Positions 59,791-64,000 of a stretch of 64,000 bases of DNA are shown piece after piece (the stretch's first letter is position 1; every line of letters begins with the position of its first letter). This DNA is from CAMYMQ01 sp963730305 (GTDB lineage: Bacteria; Pseudomonadota; Alphaproteobacteria; Bin65): NCBI GenBank assembly GCA_963730305.1, contig CAVSRB010000008.1, positions 186,001-250,000 of the forward strand, written 5' to 3'. The notes beneath the pieces were generated by a model. The model had not been told where the DNA came from. It was given only the letters and a program-made list of their open reading frames with translations, and searched no databases. The position numbers were made by a program, and so were the translations under genes.

Positions 59791-60076
59791 ATCGGGCCGA
59801 AATCCAACGTCGTTAGGGATTTACCCCATTCCTGCCACATTCTGAGCCCGGGCATGCCTTATTCCCGAGCGATAACTCGCATCGTTGAATTACTTATCTC
59901 CCCTCTGAATAGAGGCTTCCCCGAGCCTCAACCAGCCGCCCCGGGCTGGAATTCAAAGGCGGTCAGCTTCCCTCAGGCTGGCCGCCTATTTCTTTGCGCC
60001 CCCCATTGCGCATTGCCTCCAAGCGCCGCGCTGGTCTATCCACGCCGGGCCGCCGCATTCCACAACGGGCGCTTCG
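59791..60076. other. Structured 286-bp intergenic region
   Basis: No protein gene is visible. Within it lie a stem AAATCC / GGATTT around AACGTCGTT (from about 59801) and then three hairpins in a row: GAGGCT/AGCCTC (59912-59929), CCAGCC/GGCTGG (59932-59949) and the terminator at 59958-59995. The succession could be an untranslated structured RNA or the trailer of the liv-type operon. Confidence 0.45.
59958..59995 (+). terminator. Rho-independent terminator
   Basis: GGCGGTCAGC (59958-59967) pairs with GCTGGCCGCC (59977-59986) with one G-U pair and a 9-base loop, followed by TATTTCTTT (59987-59995). It lies 168 bp after the PaaK-like gene and 82 bp before ccmA. Confidence 0.7.
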
Positions 60077-60724
60077 ATGGGTGACACCCCCCGTAATCCG
60101 CACCGGCTGGCCGCCCAGGGCCTGGCCTGCATCCGCGCCGACCGGCTGGTCTTCCGCGACCTGGCCTTCGCCGTCGACGGCGGCTCGGTGCTGCGTCTGA
60201 CCGGTCCCAACGGCAGCGGCAAGTCGAGCCTGCTGCGCCTGCTCGCCGGCCTCGGCCGTCCCGCGGCGGGGGCGATACTCTGGAACGGCGCGCCGATCGC
60301 CGACGACCCCGAGGGCCACCGCGGCCGCACCCTTCATGTCGGCCACGCCGACGGCGTCAAGCCGTGGATGACCGCGCGCGAGCATCTCGACTTCTGGATC
60401 GAGCTGGCCGGCGCGTCCGGCGACCCGGCCGCCGCGCTCGACCGGCTCGGCATCGACCGGCTCGCCGACGTGCCCGGCCGGTTCCTGTCGGCGGGCCAGC
60501 GGCGGCGGCTGGCGCTCGCACGCGCCGCCGCGATCCCCGCCGACCTGCTGCTGCTCGACGAGCCCACCGTCGGCCTCGATACCGGCGGCGTCGAGGCGGT
60601 CGAGACCATGATCGGCGACCATTGCGCGGCCGGCGGCGTCGCCGTGGTCGCGACCCACATCCCGCTCGCCCTGCCCGGCGTGGTCGACCTCGCGCTCGAA
60701 GCGGTCCGGCCGGCGGCGGCATGA
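60077..60724 (+). CDS. ccmA: Heme exporter ATP-binding protein CcmA
   Basis: ATPase of the CcmABCD complex, which releases holo-CcmE for cytochrome c maturation; 215 aa, the normal length. Walker A GPNGSGKSSLLRLL near residue 40, FLSAGQRRRLALARAAA (CcmA-type signature), Walker B LLLLDEPTVGLD. The first residues AAQGLACIRADRLVFRDL match CcmA starts. It overlaps ccmB by 4 bp. Confidence 0.95.
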   Translation: MGDTPRNPHRLAAQGLACIRADRLVFRDLAFAVDGGSVLRLTGPNGSGKSSLLRLLAGLGRPAAGAILWNGAPIADDPEGHRGRTLHVGHADGVKPWMTAREHLDFWIELAGASGDPAAALDRLGIDRLADVPGRFLSAGQRRRLALARAAAIPADLLLLDEPTVGLDTGGVEAVETMIGDHCAAGGVAVVATHIPLALPGVVDLALEAVRPAAA

Positions 60725-61386
60725 AGGCCTTCGCCGCCGTCCTGTCGCGCGACCTGCGCCTGGCCCTGCGCCAGGGCAGCGACACGATCATCGTGCTCGC
60801 CTTCTTCCTGATCGCGGTATCGCTGTTCCCCTTCGGGGTCGGCCCCGCGCCGGAGCGCCTGTCGCAGATCGCGGCCGGGGTGCTCTGGGTCTCCGCCCTG
60901 CTGGCGGCGCTGCTGTCGCTCGACCGCCTGTTCCAGGCCGACTACGAGGACGGCACCCTCGACCTGCTGGTCGGCAGCCCGCAGCCGCTGATCGCCATCG
61001 TCGCCGCCAAGTGCCTGGCCCAGTGGCTGACCACCGGACTGCCGCTGATCGCCCTGTCGCCGGTGCTGGCGTTGCTGATGCAGCTGAAGCCGGCGGCCTA
61101 TCCGGTGCTGCTCGCCGGGCTGGCGCTGGGCACGCCGGTGCTGACCCTGATCGGCGCGATCGGCGCGGCGCTGGTGCTGGGCGCGCGGCGCGGCGGCGTG
61201 CTGGTCTCGCTGCTCGTGCTGCCGCTCTATATCCCCGTGCTGATCTTCGGCGTGATGGCGGTCGAGGCCGCGCTCACCGCGACCGACCCGAGCCCGCACC
61301 TGATGCTGCTCGGCGCCCTGCTGCTCGGCACGCTCGCGGTCGCCCCGGTCGCCGCCGCCGCGGGACTGCGCAGCGCCGTCGAATAG
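60721..61386 (+). CDS. ccmB: Heme exporter protein CcmB
   Basis: Membrane subunit of the CcmABCD complex, 221 aa with six hydrophobic segments. The family start RDLRLALRQGSD, the loop RLFQADYEDGTLDLLVGSP and VLVSLLVLPLYIPVLIFG are diagnostic. Its ATG overlaps the ccmA stop. ccmC would normally follow directly; here an antisense kinase gene lies between. Confidence 0.95.
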   Translation: MKAFAAVLSRDLRLALRQGSDTIIVLAFFLIAVSLFPFGVGPAPERLSQIAAGVLWVSALLAALLSLDRLFQADYEDGTLDLLVGSPQPLIAIVAAKCLAQWLTTGLPLIALSPVLALLMQLKPAAYPVLLAGLALGTPVLTLIGAIGAALVLGARRGGVLVSLLVLPLYIPVLIFGVMAVEAALTATDPSPHLMLLGALLLGTLAVAPVAAAAGLRSAVE

Positions 61387-61411
61387 CGTCCTTCGGCGGG
61401 GGCGGCGCGGC

Positions 61412-63256
61412 TCAGGCCGCGGCGCGGGTGTCCAGGCGCTCGGCCGGCAGCGTGAGGGTGACCAGGGTGCCGACGCCGGACGCGCTGCGATAGACCAGGT
61501 CGCCGCCGTGGACGCGCGCCAGCGCGGTGGCGATGGTGACGCCCAGGCCGGTGCCCTCGCGGATGTTCTTCTGGCCGTTGTCCGCCTGGACGAAGGGCTC
61601 GGCGATCCGCGCCAGATGCTCTTCGGGGATGCCGACGCCGGTGTCGCGGATCTTGACGGCGATGGCGCCGTCCCGCTGCCGGCCGGCCATGATCTCGACC
61701 GCGCCGCCCTCCGGCGTGAACTTGACCGCGTTGGACAGGACGTTGTTGACGATCTGGACCAGCCGGGTCCGGTCCGCCCACACCGTCGGCAGCTTGCCGG
61801 ACGGCAGCACGACCAGGCGCACGCCCGCCTTCTCCGCAGCCGGGGCGACGTGGACCAGGGCGGTGTCGATGACGTCGCCAAGGCCGACCTTCTCCTCGAC
61901 CAGCTCCATGTGGTCGTCGGCGAGCTTGCTGGCGTCGAGGATGTCGCCGATCACGTCGCGCAGGTGCGCGCCGCTGGAATGGATGTGGTCGAGATATTCG
62001 CGATACTTGTCCGACCCGATCGGGCCGAGCTTCTCCTGCGCGATGAACTCCGAGTAGCCGAGGATGGCGTTCAGTGGCGTACGCAGCTCGTGGCTCATCT
62101 GGGCGAGGAAGGCCGACTTGGCGTCGCTCGCCGCCTCGGCGGCCTCCTTGGCCTTGCGCAGGCGGCGCTCGCTGTTGGAGAGCTGGCGGGTACGGCGCGT
62201 GACCATCTTCTCCAGGTCGCCGTGATTGCGCTGCAGGGCTTCGGCCATCTTGTTGAACATCGTGGCGAGGTCGCGCAGCTCGCGAGGCGTGCCCAGCCGC
62301 GGCACGTCGGCGCGCGCGGTGAGGTCGCCTTCGAGCATGCGCCGCGCCGCGCCGCCGACCCCGGCGAGGGCGCGGGAGATCCGTGCGGCGAACAACAGAG
62401 CCAGCAGGAAGGCCATGACCACGCCGGCCAGGATGATGCCGCGGACCTGAAGCCGGATCGCCGACGCGGCGTCCTCCAGCTCCTTGAAGGGCTGGGGCAC
62501 CATGACCCCCCAGCCGGGCCCCTTCACCGCCGTGTAGCCGGCGATCATGTCGGCCTGGAGCGCGGGCGAGTAGAACTTCATCACCCCGGTCTCGCCGCGG
62601 AGCATGCGCGCCACCGGCGCGACCTTGGCGATGTTCTTCAATGACTTGCGCCAGGCCGCCTTGGGATGGGCGAGGATCGTGCCGGTCTGGTCGACGATGG
62701 CGGCGTGGCCCTTCTTGCCGAAGATCACCGACTTGCCCAGCGCGACGAAATAGTCCGTGCTGATCGCGCCGATCGCCATCCGCCCGTGGTCGAGCGTGCG
62801 GACGAGATAGATGGTCGGCCGGCCGCCGGGCCCCTTGCGCACCGGGCTCATCACCGTGTGGCCGGGCTTCGCCACCGAGGCGAGATAGCCGATCATCGCG
62901 GGGGGCGTCCGGATCGGCGCCTGCTCCGACTGGGCGGCGACCGAAGCCGTCACGACGCCGTCGGACATCCGTACGATGCAGATATGGCGGAAGTGCAGGT
63001 TGGTCAGCAGCCGCGACGACCCCGGCGGTGCGCCGGCCTTGTCGAGGCTGGCGGTGACCATGTCGAACACCGAGATGGCGTCGCGGTGATAGCGCTGCAG
63101 GGCGTGGCTGACGTGGCGGGCGACCAGCAGGTGCTTGTCGGCGACCTGCGCGACCTCATTCTCGAGCGGCCGGGTCAGCGGCCACAGCGCGAACACCGCG
63201 ATCGGCACCGCGGCGATGGCGATAAAGCCCGCTAGCAGGAATAGTCTCAGTCGCAA
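61412..63256 (-). CDS. Sensor histidine kinase
   Basis: Membrane sensor kinase of 614 aa. An N-terminal span (about residues 5-27), an extracytoplasmic sensor domain of about 240 residues (Cache-like, with SDGVVTASVAAQSEQAP), a second span near 272-292, a HAMP domain (residues about 295-345, ARADVPRLGTPREL), a coiled coil, then the dimerisation domain with phosphorylated His in FLAQMSHELRTPLNAILGYSEF. ATPase motifs are IVNNVLSNAVKFTPEGG (N box), IRDTGVGIPEEHL (G1) and GTGLGVTIA (G2). There is no receiver domain or adjacent response regulator. It lies antisense between ccmB and ccmC. A CtrA-type box lies 67 bp upstream. Confidence 0.93.
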   Translation of the reverse strand: MRLRLFLLAGFIAIAAVPIAVFALWPLTRPLENEVAQVADKHLLVARHVSHALQRYHRDAISVFDMVTASLDKAGAPPGSSRLLTNLHFRHICIVRMSDGVVTASVAAQSEQAPIRTPPAMIGYLASVAKPGHTVMSPVRKGPGGRPTIYLVRTLDHGRMAIGAISTDYFVALGKSVIFGKKGHAAIVDQTGTILAHPKAAWRKSLKNIAKVAPVARMLRGETGVMKFYSPALQADMIAGYTAVKGPGWGVMVPQPFKELEDAASAIRLQVRGIILAGVVMAFLLALLFAARISRALAGVGGAARRMLEGDLTARADVPRLGTPRELRDLATMFNKMAEALQRNHGDLEKMVTRRTRQLSNSERRLRKAKEAAEAASDAKSAFLAQMSHELRTPLNAILGYSEFIAQEKLGPIGSDKYREYLDHIHSSGAHLRDVIGDILDASKLADDHMELVEEKVGLGDVIDTALVHVAPAAEKAGVRLVVLPSGKLPTVWADRTRLVQIVNNVLSNAVKFTPEGGAVEIMAGRQRDGAIAVKIRDTGVGIPEEHLARIAEPFVQADNGQKNIREGTGLGVTIATALARVHGGDLVYRSASGVGTLVTLTLPAERLDTRAAA

Positions 63257-63308
63257 AGGCCCATCCTCGCGTCCAAGGACGCCCGGCCGGAATTCCAGTC
63301 ATCGATTA

Positions 63309-63326
63309 TTAAGCAAGGATGCTTAA
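63309..63326. repeat. Perfect inverted repeat TTAAGCA / TGCTTAA
   Basis: Seven-base arms (63309-63315 and 63320-63326) flank AGGA in the gap between the kinase gene and ccmC. Its right arm overlaps the CtrA-type box. It is a candidate operator or promoter element for the divergent genes. Confidence 0.5.
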
Positions 63327-63338
63327 ACGAGCGTTAAC
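63323..63338. promoter_or_regulatory. CtrA-type binding site
   Basis: TTAA-ACGAGCG-TTAAC exactly matches the alphaproteobacterial CtrA consensus TTAA-N7-TTAAC. It lies 67 bp upstream of the histidine kinase start and about 100 bp upstream of ccmC. The match is seen; regulation is inferred. Confidence 0.6.
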
Positions 63339-63436
63339 CCAACCGGCCCCCCACCCCGCGGGGCGCGGGCCCGGCCGACCCCCGGTGCGACGCCGGGGCG
63401 CTGGCACCGGAAATCGCTTTGGTCTATCACCGGCGG

Positions 63437-64000
63437 ATGTTGCACGCGCTCGCCAACCCTGCCCGCTTCATGCGGCTGGCCAATCGGCTGTTCCCATGGT
63501 TCGCCTGGGCCGCGGCGCTGTGCCTGGCGGTCGGCATCCCGTGGGCGCTGGTGTTCGCGCCCGCCGACTACCAGCAGGGCGAGAGCGTACGGATCATGTA
63601 CGTCCACGTACCCTCGGCCTGGATGGCGCTGTTCGTCTACCTGGTCATGGCCGTGGCCAGCGCCGCCGCGCTGATCTGGCGGCACCCGGTCGGCGACATG
63701 GTCGCCAAGGCCGCCGCGCCGATCGGCGCAGCCTTCACCTTCCTGGCGCTGGTCACCGGCTCGCTGTGGGGCAAGCCGATGTGGGGCGCCTGGTGGGTGT
63801 GGGACGCGCGGCTGACCTCGGTGCTGATCCTGTTCTTCTTCTATCTCGGCTACATCGCGCTGACCAACGCCTTCGACGACCCGTCGCGGGGCAGCCGCGC
63901 GGCGGCGATCCTGGCCATCGTCGGCGTGATCAACCTGCCGATCGTCAAGTTCTCGGTCGACTGGTGGAACACCCTGCACCAGCCGGCGAGCATCCTGCGC
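63437..64000 (+). CDS. ccmC: Heme exporter protein CcmC (3' partial)
   Basis: Heme-handling membrane subunit of cytochrome c maturation; 188 residues are visible before the window ends. ATG 63437 starts MLHALANPARFMRLANRL. The Trp-rich heme-handling motif appears as WGAWWVWDARLTS, preceded by IMYVHVPSAWMALFVY with its conserved heme-liganding His, and the second His lies in VDWWNTLHQPAS. The frame is open to the last base. ccmD and ccmE would be expected beyond it. Confidence 0.95.
   Translation, partial: MLHALANPARFMRLANRLFPWFAWAAALCLAVGIPWALVFAPADYQQGESVRIMYVHVPSAWMALFVYLVMAVASAAALIWRHPVGDMVAKAAAPIGAAFTFLALVTGSLWGKPMWGAWWVWDARLTSVLILFFFYLGYIALTNAFDDPSRGSRAAAILAIVGVINLPIVKFSVDWWNTLHQPASILR

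Overview
The window is 64 kb of very GC-rich (roughly 70% by eye), densely coded bacterial chromosome. Several features point to a free-living aerobic alphaproteobacterium, possibly Rhodospirillales-like: a CarD / 7Fe ferredoxin / S4-domain protein / SUV3-type helicase block, a heme-exporter (ccmABC) locus, a perfect CtrA-type box, and a metabolism rich in TRAP and branched-chain-type ABC transporters plus aerobic benzoyl-CoA (box) degradation. This placement is inference; no rRNA is present. I saw no insertion sequence, prophage, integrase or CRISPR array. One tRNA (Arg, anticodon CCU) is present.

Layout. (1) 1-6341: the end of a form II CoxL-like molybdenum hydroxylase and a salicylate-hydroxylase-type flavin monooxygenase face a minus-strand marR - TAXI binding protein - fused TRAP permease operon. 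(2) 6472-14061: an amide/urea-type operon with an AmiC-like binding protein lacking a signal peptide, an amidase, a Tat-exported paralogue of that binding protein, a permease, a permease-ATPase fusion, a second ATPase and an SRPBCC-like protein. It is divergent from marR across an AT-rich palindrome. (3) 14190-18506: a RodZ-like HTH membrane protein and a MacAB-type exporter. (4) 18747-36427: mostly housekeeping and unlinked genes: tRNA, di-heme oxidoreductase, prolyl aminopeptidase, nuclease-like protein, CarD, ferredoxin, TerB, methyltransferase, TerC, S4 protein, helicase, nitroreductase, Fe-alcohol dehydrogenase, ABC-F ATPase, YghU. (5) 36466-41882: aconitase, DUF924 protein and two tandem transglycosylase-like paralogues. 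(6) 41970-50768: the box cluster, with boxC-boxB on the minus strand, boxR, then a divergent flavodoxin, boxD, a small exported protein, an alpha/beta hydrolase and a metallo-beta-lactamase-fold hydrolase. Sites of the form TGCA-N6-TGCA lie on the boxC and boxR promoters. (7) 51074-59790: an acyl-CoA synthetase, a complete LivGHMKF-type ABC transporter and a PaaK-like ligase, probably an import-and-CoA-activation unit for aromatic or other organic acids. (8) 60077-64000: ccmA, ccmB, an antisense sensor histidine kinase, and the start of ccmC.

Taken together the window reads as a catabolic region for aromatic and amide compounds: uptake by TRAP and ABC systems, activation to CoA thioesters, ring epoxidation and cleavage by BoxB/BoxC, and semialdehyde oxidation by BoxD, controlled by BoxR and a MarR protein.

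Quality warning: seven otherwise well-conserved genes carry a total of ten single-base frameshifts (nine insertions, one deletion), mostly at short G/C runs. I read these as sequence errors rather than gene death and annotate each gene across its full span.
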